A DNA stretch of 64,000 nt from an uncultured Gilliamella sp. (lineage in GTDB: Bacteria; Pseudomonadota; Gammaproteobacteria; Enterobacterales; Orbaceae): assembly GCA_945271295.1 (NCBI GenBank), contig CALYPG010000002.1, positions 213,248 through 277,247 of the forward strand. Direction: 5' to 3'. The notes under the pieces were generated by a model, which saw nothing but the letters and a program-made list of their open reading frames with translations, ran no database searches and was not told the DNA's origin. This document shows, one piece after another, positions 21,188 through 29,126 of this stretch (the first letter of the stretch is position 1; each line of letters starts with the position of its first letter). The position numbers and the translations under genes are program-made.

Positions 21188-21907
21188 ATGTTTAAAAAAT
21201 TAATTTTATTATTGCTAGTAATTTTTTCTATACAAGGAGTTTATGCTAAAGAATCATATCCTCAGGATATTAGTAGTTTCATAGAAAAAAGAGAGCAATG
21301 TGACTATTTTCGAGGCGAAATATCAGGTGAACCTAATATAGATAATGCTAGAAATATAAATGAAGAGCTTGATAAATATTGTAAAGGAACAGATCAACTA
21401 TTAGAAACATTAAAACTCAAATATAAAGATGATAACTCAATTCAGAAAAAATTAAATACATATGAATTGATAGAGTGCAAATATAATTGTAGAGATAATT
21501 CAGAAGAAATGACGATAAGATTGAAATTTTCAGACTATCCGGTTACTGAAGTAGTAAATAATAATACAAGCAAACATACTGCCACTTTTGCCGGACATTA
21601 TCACATATCAATTTATGGATGTGGAGGTGGGTCAATTTGTGGAGAAATCATTGATAGTAACACAGGTAAATTTGTCACAAGTTTTCCGAATCCTTATTTG
21701 ACAGAGGATGAAAATCAAGAAAATAACTTTGACCTTAACTATCAGCTAGATAGTACACTATTTATTATCTCGGGCATAACTGGGGATACAGAAACAGATG
21801 CCAATAATAATGTTTTAGAACATGTTTATCGTATTAGATATTATAACTTCTTAAATGGAGAACTAAATTTAATCAGTTATGATGAAAAACCTGCATTTAA
21901 ATACTAA
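21188..21907 (+). CDS. Secreted protein of unknown function, FIE(K/R)R-CD-FRGE type
   Basis: 239 residues from the ATG at 21188, with AAAGGAA seven bases upstream. Clean signal peptide (MFKKLILLLLVIFSIQGVYA). The N-terminal block DISSFIEKREQCDYFRGE with later LDKYCKGTDQLLETLKLKYKDD has the look of a widespread uncharacterised periplasmic domain. The second half has TFAGHYHISIYGCGGGSICGEIIDSNTG, a strand-rich domain with a Cys pair. Eight or so cysteines suggest disulfides and periplasmic placement. Codon use is even more AT-rich than housekeeping neighbours. No function is assigned. Confidence 0.7.
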   Translation: MFKKLILLLLVIFSIQGVYAKESYPQDISSFIEKREQCDYFRGEISGEPNIDNARNINEELDKYCKGTDQLLETLKLKYKDDNSIQKKLNTYELIECKYNCRDNSEEMTIRLKFSDYPVTEVVNNNTSKHTATFAGHYHISIYGCGGGSICGEIIDSNTGKFVTSFPNPYLTEDENQENNFDLNYQLDSTLFIISGITGDTETDANNNVLEHVYRIRYYNFLNGELNLISYDEKPAFKY

Positions 21908-21914
21908 GTACGTG

Positions 21915-22146
21915 TGATCCACGCCAAAATATCAGACAGTGCTCACCTCTATAATCTTGTTGTGTTGGTAGTACTGCCTTTCATATTGCTGCGGCGATAT
22001 CCAGCCATTGGCAGAATGACGACGAAGGCGATTATAATAAATTTCAATATATTCAAATAGTGCTTTATTTGCTAATTCCCTCGTTTGGTAGTAACAATCA
22101 TGAATAATATGCGTTTTTAGTGTATGAAAGAAGCTTTCAGCAACCG
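21915..22146 (-). mobile_element. IS3-family fragment: C-terminal part of orfB plus one inverted repeat
   Basis: Reads VAESFFHTLKTHIIHDCYY through to a stop at 21932-21934, including the end of the DDE transposase (RRHSANGWISPQQYE) that the neighbouring copy has lost. The outer end carries TGATCCACGCCAAAA, an inverted repeat matching TGATCCTCGCCAAAA of the copy at 22599. The rest of the element is gone; its inner edge abuts the left end of another copy at 22147. Confidence 0.8.
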
Positions 22147-22273
22147 TGATCCTCGCCCAAAAAGTAGACAGAAATCCCCTCTATGATATAAATAAAAATC
22201 ATAGGAGAAAATATCATGGTCAAAAAATTTATTCTTGAATTCAAACAACAATCCGTTGATTATCTACTAACAA
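22147..22273 (+). mobile_element. IS3-family left-end fragment with truncated orfA
   Basis: Starts with TGATCCTCGCCCAAAAAGT, nearly identical to the left end of the copy at 22599. It includes the orfA start (MVKKFILEFKQQSVDYLL) and breaks off after CTACTAACAA, where the sequence switches to the coding end of the gene at 22260. Confidence 0.8.
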
Positions 22274-22562
22274 GAACGATGCGAAAATTAGTCATAAATG
22301 TTTCGGCTCTTACAACTTTTTCTATCAGATTTTGCCTATCTTTATCACTCAAAATAATCAGATTTAGGTTTTCATCATAGATTGAATTTATATAGATATA
22401 CTCAATGCCTTTTTCGAAAGTTTTATCCCATCCAAATTCATAATATATTTTATATGTTGAACAAGCATCTTTATAACCAATATAATCTCTTCCCGCAGAA
22501 TAGACTTCATAACCTGAAATATGACGAACTCTTTGTTCCGTTATTTTAGTAAATTCAGCCAT
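22260..22562 (-). CDS. Orphan protein trapped between IS3 fragments (C-terminus rewritten)
   Basis: 100 residues from the ATG at 22562 (AGAGGAAA eight bases upstream), beginning MAEFTKITEQRVRHISGYEV. A start further upstream at 22703 would run through the neighbouring IS and is discarded. The last residues and stop codon (after FRIVL) come from the IS fragment that begins at 22273, so the native C-terminus is probably lost. Its upstream region is cut by the IS at 22599. Family not recognised; size and charge would suit an immunity-type protein, but that is speculation. Confidence 0.55.
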   Translation of the reverse strand: MAEFTKITEQRVRHISGYEVYSAGRDYIGYKDACSTYKIYYEFGWDKTFEKGIEYIYINSIYDENLNLIILSDKDRQNLIEKVVRAETFMTNFRIVLVSR

Positions 22563-22598
22563 TTTATTTTCCTCTGTTATAATATTTGAAACTTCAAT

Positions 22599-23744
22599 TG
22601 ATCCTCGCCAAAAAAGTAGACAGAAGTCTCCTCTATGATATAAATAAAAATCATAGGAAAAAATATCATGGTCAAAAAATTTAGTCTTGAATTCAAACAA
22701 CAATCTGTTGATTTCCTACTAACAAATGCACACCTTTCAATAAGTGAACTAGCCAACCATCTTGGCGTAGGTAAATCAACTCTCGATAAATGGGTAAGGC
22801 AACTTGCCCCAACAAAACCAGTCGAGGTGAATTAACGCCAGAAGAGCAACGTATTATTGCGCTTGAAAAAGAAAACAAAGAATTGAAAATGGCGAATGAA
22901 ATACTAAAAAAGGCACAGGTGTACTTTATCAACAATCCAAGTCGATAAAGTACAGTTATATGAAAACACAGTTATCTCATTACCGGATAAGTTTAATCTG
23001 CCAGTTACTTAATGTGAGTCGGTCCGGTTATTACGCTTGGTTAAAAAGACCCAGCTAAGTCAACAGCACTGGCCGGGCATATTAATAAGCAATATTGGTA
23101 TTATAAAGCTCGTTTAGGGGCGCCGAGCTTAGTTCATGATGCTAGGGATAAAGAGTATCATGTCTCAGAGAGGACAATAAGTCGTGTTTTACAACACTTA
23201 GGATTACGCAGTAAAGCGGCACGCAAATTCAAGTATAAAACCGATTCGGGTAGCGGTCATAATGTGGTGCTAAATAAGTTAAATAAAGCGTTTAACCCGG
23301 ATAAACCTAATATTGTCTGGGTGAGTGATATTACTTACATCAAAACCGGTGAGGGTTGGTTATACTTGTGCGTGATTATTGATTTATATGGACGTAAAGT
23401 CATTGCTCGACAAACAAGTCGTTATATTAACCGCCATTTAGTCTGTCAGGCATTAAAACAAGCATTATTTCGACGTGCTTTTCTTAAAAATGTCTTAATT
23501 CACAGTGATTGGGGAAGCCAATATTGTCGTGCTGATTTTAAACAGTTAGTGTTACACTATGGACTTAAACAAAGTATGAGTCGGGCAGGAAATTGTTGGG
23601 ATAATGCGGTTGCTGAAAGCTTCTTTCATACACTAAAAACGCATATTATTCATGATTGTTACTACCAAACGAGGGAATTAGCAAATAAAGCACTATTTGA
23701 ATATATTGAAATTTATTATAATCGCCTTCGTTTGGCGAGGATCA
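22599..23744 (+). mobile_element. IS3-family insertion sequence, near complete but inactivated
   Basis: Left end TGATCCTCGCCAAAAAAGTAG at 22599; right end TTTGGCGAGGATCA finishing at 23744, giving inverted repeats. Flanking CAAT on the left (22595-22598) and CAAT on the right (23746-23749) could be the target duplication. orfA and orfB each carry a frameshift. The C-terminal ~30 codons of orfB, present in the fragment at 21915, have been deleted. An A6G slippage run of the IS3 type sits near the orfA/orfB junction. Confidence 0.85.
22668..22948 (+). pseudogene. IS3 orfA (helix-turn-helix transposase subunit), frameshifted
   Basis: MVKKFSLEFKQQSVDFLLT begins a typical orfA with HTH SELANHLGVGKSTLDKWVRQ. 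The frame is lost in CCCCAACAAAACC near 22810-22825 and regained as SRGELTPEEQRIIALEKEN and a leucine-zipper helix ending KKAQVYFINNPSR. Two halves in different frames, so no full product without recoding. Confidence 0.8.
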
Positions 23745-23752
23745 ACAATTAA
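22951..23752 (+). pseudogene. IS3 orfB (DDE transposase), frameshifted and C-terminally truncated
   Basis: KTQLSHYRISLICQLLNVSRSGYYAWLKR then a frame change near 23050, continuing AKSTALAGHINKQYWYYKARLG. Catalytic positions are visible: D in WVSDITYIKT, D in HSDWGSQY (tryptophan where arginine is usual) and E in NAVAESFF. The last codons run out of the IS (RLARINN, stop 23750-23752). A 162-codon open frame from 23264 remains but lacks the N-terminal half. Confidence 0.8.
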
Positions 23753-23764
23753 CTCTCTAAAAGG

Positions 23765-24196
23765 CTAATTTTTTAATACATAATCACTTCCGCTCCACTC
23801 TAATATATAAGATGGACCACAGAATATATCTTTCATTTCATTATGTGTAGTTTTTAAAATACCTATATATTGACACATATAATTACCAGAAATTTCTGTA
23901 TCTGATCCATTAAGAAATATATCAAAAGTTAAAATAGGATTAGAAGATAATTCATTTTTTTTTACACAATCTTCACTAACACAGGCTGTAGGGGGGGGTG
24001 AAACACTATAAGAATATTTAATTGTATCAATTAAATTATCATTATTTAAATCTGCATAAACTTCTCCATCCAATATTATTTTTTCAGGATTCTGTTTTTT
24101 TAATATATTGGCGTCAACTAATATATCACCCCTTCTTTCAGTGGCGAAAACAAATTGAGTAAACAATAAAAATATTAAAAGTAATGCTTTTATCAT
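23765..24196 (-). CDS. Small secreted protein of unknown function
   Basis: 143 residues with signal peptide MIKALLLIFLLFTQFVFA. The mature part has DLNNDNLIDTIKYSY, a calcium-loop-like acidic repeat of the kind seen in FG-GAP and dockerin proteins, and two cysteine pairs (ACVSEDC; CQYIG...FCG). Its stop codon lies 21 bp from the right end of the IS. Upstream there is transposase debris, so the gene stands alone between mobile fragments. No named family recognised. Confidence 0.65.
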   Translation of the reverse strand: MIKALLLIFLLFTQFVFATERRGDILVDANILKKQNPEKIILDGEVYADLNNDNLIDTIKYSYSVSPPPTACVSEDCVKKNELSSNPILTFDIFLNGSDTEISGNYMCQYIGILKTTHNEMKDIFCGPSYILEWSGSDYVLKN

Positions 24197-24289
24197 CCTA
24201 TTTCCTTAAAACCTGCTATGATATTTTTCCATTTTTGTTTCTATTATATCCAGTATTTTAATATACTAGATAGCCATACAATTTTCCAT

Positions 24290-24620
24290 GAGTAAGGTAA
24301 AATTATCAGACAGATTATGGGTTATCATATTGCTAAACATAAAACAGCAATGGTCGTCATATAGGCATTAAGCCAAATTAAACAGCCATTATCCTCGCTG
24401 AATTTATTTCATTCAGATAAGGAGCGCGGAATTTGATAATCAGTTGTTAGATGATTGTTTTAGGACATTTAATATCACACATTCATTAAGCAAGAAAGGT
24501 TGTCATTATGATAATGCGGTTACAAAAGCAATATTTAAAATCATTAAAACTGAATTGGTAAAAGGTCAATGCTTAAGTATGACAACGGAGTTACATCAAA
24601 CCTATTACATTTTTCGCTAG
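24290..24620 (+). mobile_element. Remnant of a different IS3-family orfB
   Basis: The decayed frame reads VIMGYHIAKHKTAMVVI, LNLFHSDK, then after a frameshift EFDNQLLDDCFRTFNITHS, LSKKGCHYDNAVTKAIFK and IIKTELVKGQ. The HSDrG..EFdn and KGCpYDNAVaEa positions are recognisable, but the catalytic glutamate has become lysine (AVTKA) and stops interrupt it. Confidence 0.75.
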
Positions 24621-24976
24621 GCTCCTGCCTCCCATTGAATTTAAAAAACAACCCTCAATTTTGTTTTTTTAACTAGCCTCGATGCTCCAATATTGAAAAA
24701 ACTATCTAAAGCATCAAATACACATTGGGATAGACGAAATAACATTTAATACGGTTTTCACCCAAATTAGTATCAAACATGATTTTTTATTGACTTGAAT
24801 GGCTTCGGCTGCAATTTGATCACTATGTGGATTGATTGAATTATAATAGTCTTATTCAACGTTAAATTATCAAACACAAATGAAGACAAAACTCGATGGT
24901 TTTATCTTATTAGTATTAAAATATGTGAACATTCTTTCTTAGCGTATTAATTTTGGAAATAATTATTAAATCTATA
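24621..24976. other. Noncoding gap with no recognised feature
   Basis: AT-rich stretch after the transposase remnant. Nothing coding or structured was identified beyond what may be the decayed end of that element. Confidence 0.3.
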
Positions 24977-25903
24977 TTAATTAGCACGTTCCTGAATTCT
25001 ACCATTTGAGTTAATAGTATAAGTTGTGTGTTTTTCCATATTTAATATAAATTTATCAGTTTCCATATCCCAGCACCCTTCTGTATCTGTAATATCAAAC
25101 GACATATCGTCATAAATCTTAAATGTTTTTTTAATGGGGCACTCTGCGGAAGCACCATCAACAATAATCATTTTGTCTAGAAAAGAATAATTGTTATCAA
25201 AAATTTGTAGTTCTATTGTTGGTAGATTTAAATATGCGTCCTGATCATTATGATCCCAATAACTAAATAAGAGTAATTTTAAATTTTTATTATTATCAAT
25301 TTCTTTGAAAAATATGGCATTGCCTTTATAACTTTTCCTATGCTTAATCGGTCCTTTTAACATGGTGTTAGCGTTAAATAGTTTATTTAATTTATTATCT
25401 TCATCATAAACAACTCCGTTATCTTTAAAAAAATCATTTAATGAGTAATTTTCTGATAAGATATTTTCAGGGTATTGTTTAAACTCATAAATAACATGCT
25501 TTTTAAGATTTATATCTTCTACTTTATTCGTTTTGAAGTTATCAAACAAACTGACATCAGAGGATAATACCCCATCTTCATCTAATACAACCTTTCCATT
25601 TTCCTCAATAGTCAATGACGCTGAAGATCTTGAATAAATAGTATATGTATTGTTACCATTTTTAAAAATATAGCCGTAAAAGTCACATGTACTTTTTTCA
25701 CAGTCTCTATTAAGAGTCTTTCCTTTTAAATGAACTTTTACACCATCAGATTTTCTTATGCTTGTATAAGAAACATCTCCACATGCCACATTTCCTTCTT
25801 CACAATTTGAATCAATTTTTATTAAATATGTGTTTGTTTCAAGAATAGTTGCAGCATTAGCAATGCATGAAAATATAGCAAAAATAAAAATATATAGTTT
25901 CAT
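24977..25903 (-). CDS. Secreted protein of unknown function
   Basis: 308 residues with a signal peptide (MKLYIFIFAIFSCIANA). The mature N-terminus is cysteine-rich (DSNCEEGNVACGDVSYTSI, RDCEKSTCDFYG) followed by a strand-rich region and, later, AECPIKKTFKIYDDMSFDITDTEGCW. This looks like a periplasmic beta domain similar in style to the protein at 21188, but I see no clear homology between them. AT-rich coding, flanked on both sides by transposase remnants. No function assigned. Confidence 0.65.
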   Translation of the reverse strand: MKLYIFIFAIFSCIANAATILETNTYLIKIDSNCEEGNVACGDVSYTSIRKSDGVKVHLKGKTLNRDCEKSTCDFYGYIFKNGNNTYTIYSRSSASLTIEENGKVVLDEDGVLSSDVSLFDNFKTNKVEDINLKKHVIYEFKQYPENILSENYSLNDFFKDNGVVYDEDNKLNKLFNANTMLKGPIKHRKSYKGNAIFFKEIDNNKNLKLLLFSYWDHNDQDAYLNLPTIELQIFDNNYSFLDKMIIVDGASAECPIKKTFKIYDDMSFDITDTEGCWDMETDKFILNMEKHTTYTINSNGRIQERAN

Positions 25904-25989
25904 TTCGTTACCATAGGTATATCCACACTCATTAGTACCGATATTATAAGACCATTGTTATGACATACAAAATATAAATAAGGTAACAA

Positions 25990-26450
25990 CAATAACAATC
26001 AATTTGTCTGGAAGGGAAAAACATAGTTTTACTAACAAGTTTAAAAAACAGATGGTGATGCTATTTCAAAATGTTATAAAACAAACAGATATCGTTGCCC
26101 AGTATGGCTTAACTTCAGTATTGGATAAGTGGATAAAGCTGAATCAAACCACCGGCTCTTTACTGTTCAAGGCAATCATTGCGCCGAGGAGAACGAAAAT
26201 CGAGTTAATTACACACAATTAACATCAATATAGCTTACGCGCATTATGTCGGTGTTTAAAGATAACAAGAACTCGCTTCTATCATCAATGGTAATTAAAG
26301 CAAAGAACAACCACCACAACGACTGTGCAAAAGTGGGGCAAGTTTTTAATAACAATTATCAGGCTTACGGTATCAGGCGTCTACAAGCAAAGCCCTGAAA
26401 GCAAAGAATGATGTTAGCCCTAAGACAAATCAGTTGGATAACGCAACAAA
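25990..26450 (+). mobile_element. Remnant of IS3-family orfA and start of orfB
   Basis: 26007-26222 keeps most of an orfA: HSFTNKFKKQMVMLFQNVIK, KQTDIVAQYGLTSVLDKWIKL, NQTTGSLLFKA. A decayed orfB start follows (YSLRALCRCLKITRTRFYHQ, then NNYQAYGIRRLQAKP) with frameshifts and stops. It complements the C-terminal piece at 24290; both may derive from the same IS type. Confidence 0.75.
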
Positions 26451-27020
26451 ATAGATAGTTTATGAATATTATTACTTTTCAATATTCATTGTAAATATAT
26501 TTAAAAAACATATTATTTTGATTTGTTTTTCAGTAAAATAATCGTTGCACTGATAGTAATATGTCATTAATAAAAAGCAGTTCAATATGATTGTTGTGTT
26601 AGCAGCATCTCTATTTTTGTTTAGTTATTCTTTATGGCATTTATCAGGAATAGTTATTTTGCCTTTAATTGATTGCAATTTTGCATATAGTTTGTTTTTA
26701 AGGCAAATAAAATAGCTTCTTTTCGTCACAAAATCGTTTTTTTACCATCAAAATACCGTATCAGATTGTGCTTTAATAAATCATTATGTTGTAAATGCGA
26801 CAATAGTATCTAATTATATCATGAGATTTATCGCGTGCTGATTTACCAAAAATTTATTCCTGAGTTAAAACAACCAAGATTTGCTTAAGTTGGTTATAAA
26901 TGAACAATAGAAGTAAGTAAAAACGTCAATAACACAATGATGATTATCTATCGTTATTGGTTTTTATCACTACGATCAAAACCGTTATTGTTTAATTTAA
27001 TGAATAATTATAGGAATATT
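26451..27020. other. Noncoding gap upstream of the multicopper oxidase
   Basis: Very AT-rich. No supported gene. The promoter of the oxidase gene must lie in its right part, but no clear -35/-10 or copper-regulator dyad could be picked out. Confidence 0.35.
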
Positions 27021-28565
27021 ATGAAACGTCGAAATTTTCTAATGAATACTACGACAGCATTAGTAGGCCTAGCCGTAACCAGAGCTATTGCTAAAATGGA
27101 TCACTCAACTATGTCAGGCATGGTTTGTGATATTAATTCCAACAATTGTGACACAGGCGATAAGGGAGGTATGAATAACATGCATATGAAAATGGCTGAT
27201 AAAATGCCACAAAAATTATTACCAACTTCTGCTCTACCACAAGGCATTGATTTACCAAAATTAAACCTATTGAAAAATACCAGTCATCAACAAGGTGTTT
27301 TTGAAGCAAGTATTGAGGCTAAACCGGTAAAAATAACTTTAACGCCAGAAATTACTACCGAGTTTTGGGCTTATAACAACACAATTCCAGGGCCAGTTAT
27401 AGAAGTATTTGAAGGTGATAAAGTCAAAATTAAAGTCAAAAATAGCCTTCCCCAACCAACCACTGTACACTGGCATGGTTTACTTGTACCAGCAGATCAA
27501 GACGGAAATCCTCAAGATGAAATTCCAGCCAATAATAGTCGAATCTATGAATTTACTATTCCCAAAGGTACCGCTGGAACTTATTGGTATCACCCACATG
27601 GACATGAAACAGTTGCAGAACAAGTTGCTCGTGGATTAGCAGGTTTATTTATTGTACGCAGTAAAAATGATCCTCTTGCTTCACTACCTGAACTAAATTG
27701 GTTTTTCTCAGATTTGAAATTAACCGAAAAAGGGGAGATTGCTGATAACTCGATGGTCGACTGGATGAATGGACGTGAAGGCCAGTTTGTACTAATCAAT
27801 GGTGCTTACCGACCCAAAATAAAAATTAACTCAGCGACACGAGTAAGAATATGGAATGCTTGTTCAGGGCGTTATCTAAATCTTTCAATCCCAAATTGTG
27901 ACGTTTATTTAGTTGGTACAGATGGTGGATTAATTGCTCAACCTTATTTACTCAGCCAACCACTATTACTCACACCAGCTGAACGAGCTGAATTAGTTAT
28001 TATTCCACAAAAAACAGATTCTGTTTACTTACAATCATTGGCTTATGATCGTAGTAAAATGGGGAATGTGGCACCAGAGCAAGATATCATACTTGGCGAG
28101 TTAGAACTTCATAAATCTGATTCGATTAATTTACCAACAACCCTACGCCAATTACCAACATTGGGACCGGCTGTTGCCCATAAATCACTTGAATATACCG
28201 AGGTAATGGATATGAATCAGCCTCGTGGAGGCGTGTTATTTTTGATCAATGGTAAACGACATGATATGAATAGAATAGATCTTGAAAGCAATATTCATGA
28301 TGTTGAAGAATGGACAATTTTTAATAATTCACATATGGATCATAACTTCCATATTCACGGCACACAATTTACGGTGCTATCTCACGAGCTAAACGGTATC
28401 AAGAAATTACCAGACTACGTAGCATTAAAAGATACCATTAATCTGCGTCCAAAAGAAAAAATCACTATAAAACTACAGCAAAACCTACCAGGTATTCGTA
28501 TGTATCATTGCCATATTATAGAACATGAAACATTGGGTATGATGGGGCAATTGTTGGTTAAATAA
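27021..28565 (+). CDS. Multicopper oxidase, CueO-like, Tat-exported
   Basis: 514 residues from the ATG at 27021 (AGGA upstream), which opens a twin-arginine signal (MKRRNFLMNTTTALVGLAV); an earlier in-frame ATG at 26937 would bury it. Four copper-ligand blocks are complete: TVHWHGLL, YWYHPHGHE, DHNFHIHGTQF and MYHCHIIEHETLGMMG. A Met/His-rich stretch after the signal (MDHSTMSGMVC, MNNMHMKMADKM) recalls metal-binding segments of copper-tolerance oxidases. Probably oxidises periplasmic Cu(I) or siderophore-like phenols. Other family roles (FtsP, laccase) are less likely because all ligands are kept. Confidence 0.88.
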   Translation: MKRRNFLMNTTTALVGLAVTRAIAKMDHSTMSGMVCDINSNNCDTGDKGGMNNMHMKMADKMPQKLLPTSALPQGIDLPKLNLLKNTSHQQGVFEASIEAKPVKITLTPEITTEFWAYNNTIPGPVIEVFEGDKVKIKVKNSLPQPTTVHWHGLLVPADQDGNPQDEIPANNSRIYEFTIPKGTAGTYWYHPHGHETVAEQVARGLAGLFIVRSKNDPLASLPELNWFFSDLKLTEKGEIADNSMVDWMNGREGQFVLINGAYRPKIKINSATRVRIWNACSGRYLNLSIPNCDVYLVGTDGGLIAQPYLLSQPLLLTPAERAELVIIPQKTDSVYLQSLAYDRSKMGNVAPEQDIILGELELHKSDSINLPTTLRQLPTLGPAVAHKSLEYTEVMDMNQPRGGVLFLINGKRHDMNRIDLESNIHDVEEWTIFNNSHMDHNFHIHGTQFTVLSHELNGIKKLPDYVALKDTINLRPKEKITIKLQQNLPGIRMYHCHIIEHETLGMMGQLLVK

Positions 28566-28574
28566 AAATGTACT

Positions 28575-28620
28575 TTCCCTTTATCTGTTTTTAACAGCAT
28601 TGATTGCTAGATAAAGGGAA
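28575..28620 (+). terminator. Terminator-like hairpin after the multicopper oxidase
   Basis: Perfect 12-bp stem TTCCCTTTATCT / AGATAAAGGGAA around a 22-nt loop, ten bases after the stop; only TTATATT follows, so termination is probably inefficient. Confidence 0.55.
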
Positions 28621-28705
28621 TTATATTGCAACAATATTTATTACACTATAATGTTAACTAATAATTGTTTTTCATTTATGCAAAAAATGCTAACATATTA
28701 CCATT

Positions 28706-29050
28706 ATGATTATGGTTGGTTATTGTCAAATACTCAGCAAACGCTTGAATATAAAAATAGCTTTATCACGCTTATTTTTAGGTGTGATTGCTGCTGGTTT
28801 TAGTTTATGCTCACAAGATGCCATTTTGTTTGAGTCATCTACGTCTCAAGTTGGAATTATTGCAATTACTGCAATAGTACAAGAACATCAGACTGCCACA
28901 ACAACAAAATCTCAAACATTATCTCGATCAAAAAAACAATACATTGACGAACAAATTATATCGCTAAATTATAGCGATATATCTCCAAGTAAAGCTATCC
29001 GTCTATCTCCCTACAATGGTATAAGAGCTGGTCCAATAACTATTGCTTAA
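28706..29050 (+). CDS. secM: SecM-like secretion monitor (divergent, arrest motif GIRAGP)
   Basis: 114 residues directly upstream of secA. The N-terminus is a long basic region plus hydrophobic core (LSRLFLGVIAAGFSLCS), a Sec signal like that of SecM. The C-terminus ends PYNGIRAGPITIA: GIRAGP at 29018-29035 is the core of the E. coli SecM ribosome-arrest peptide, and it sits four residues before the stop, as in E. coli. The upstream Phe and Trp of FxxxxWIxxxxGIRAGP are not conserved (Pro and Arg occupy those sites), and the protein is much shorter than the 170-residue enteric form. By analogy it stalls translation when export is slow and raises secA translation. Confidence 0.85.
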   Translation: MIMVGYCQILSKRLNIKIALSRLFLGVIAAGFSLCSQDAILFESSTSQVGIIAITAIVQEHQTATTTKSQTLSRSKKQYIDEQIISLNYSDISPSKAIRLSPYNGIRAGPITIA

Positions 29051-29126
29051 TAAGCATAATATTTAAATTAATATGTCCTATAAGGTTCTAGCCTTACAAT
29101 TACTATTGAAAAAATAAGAGAAAAAT

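Noticed and set aside
22693..22935. 80-codon minus-strand frame in the IS
   Set aside because: Antisense to orfA of the IS.
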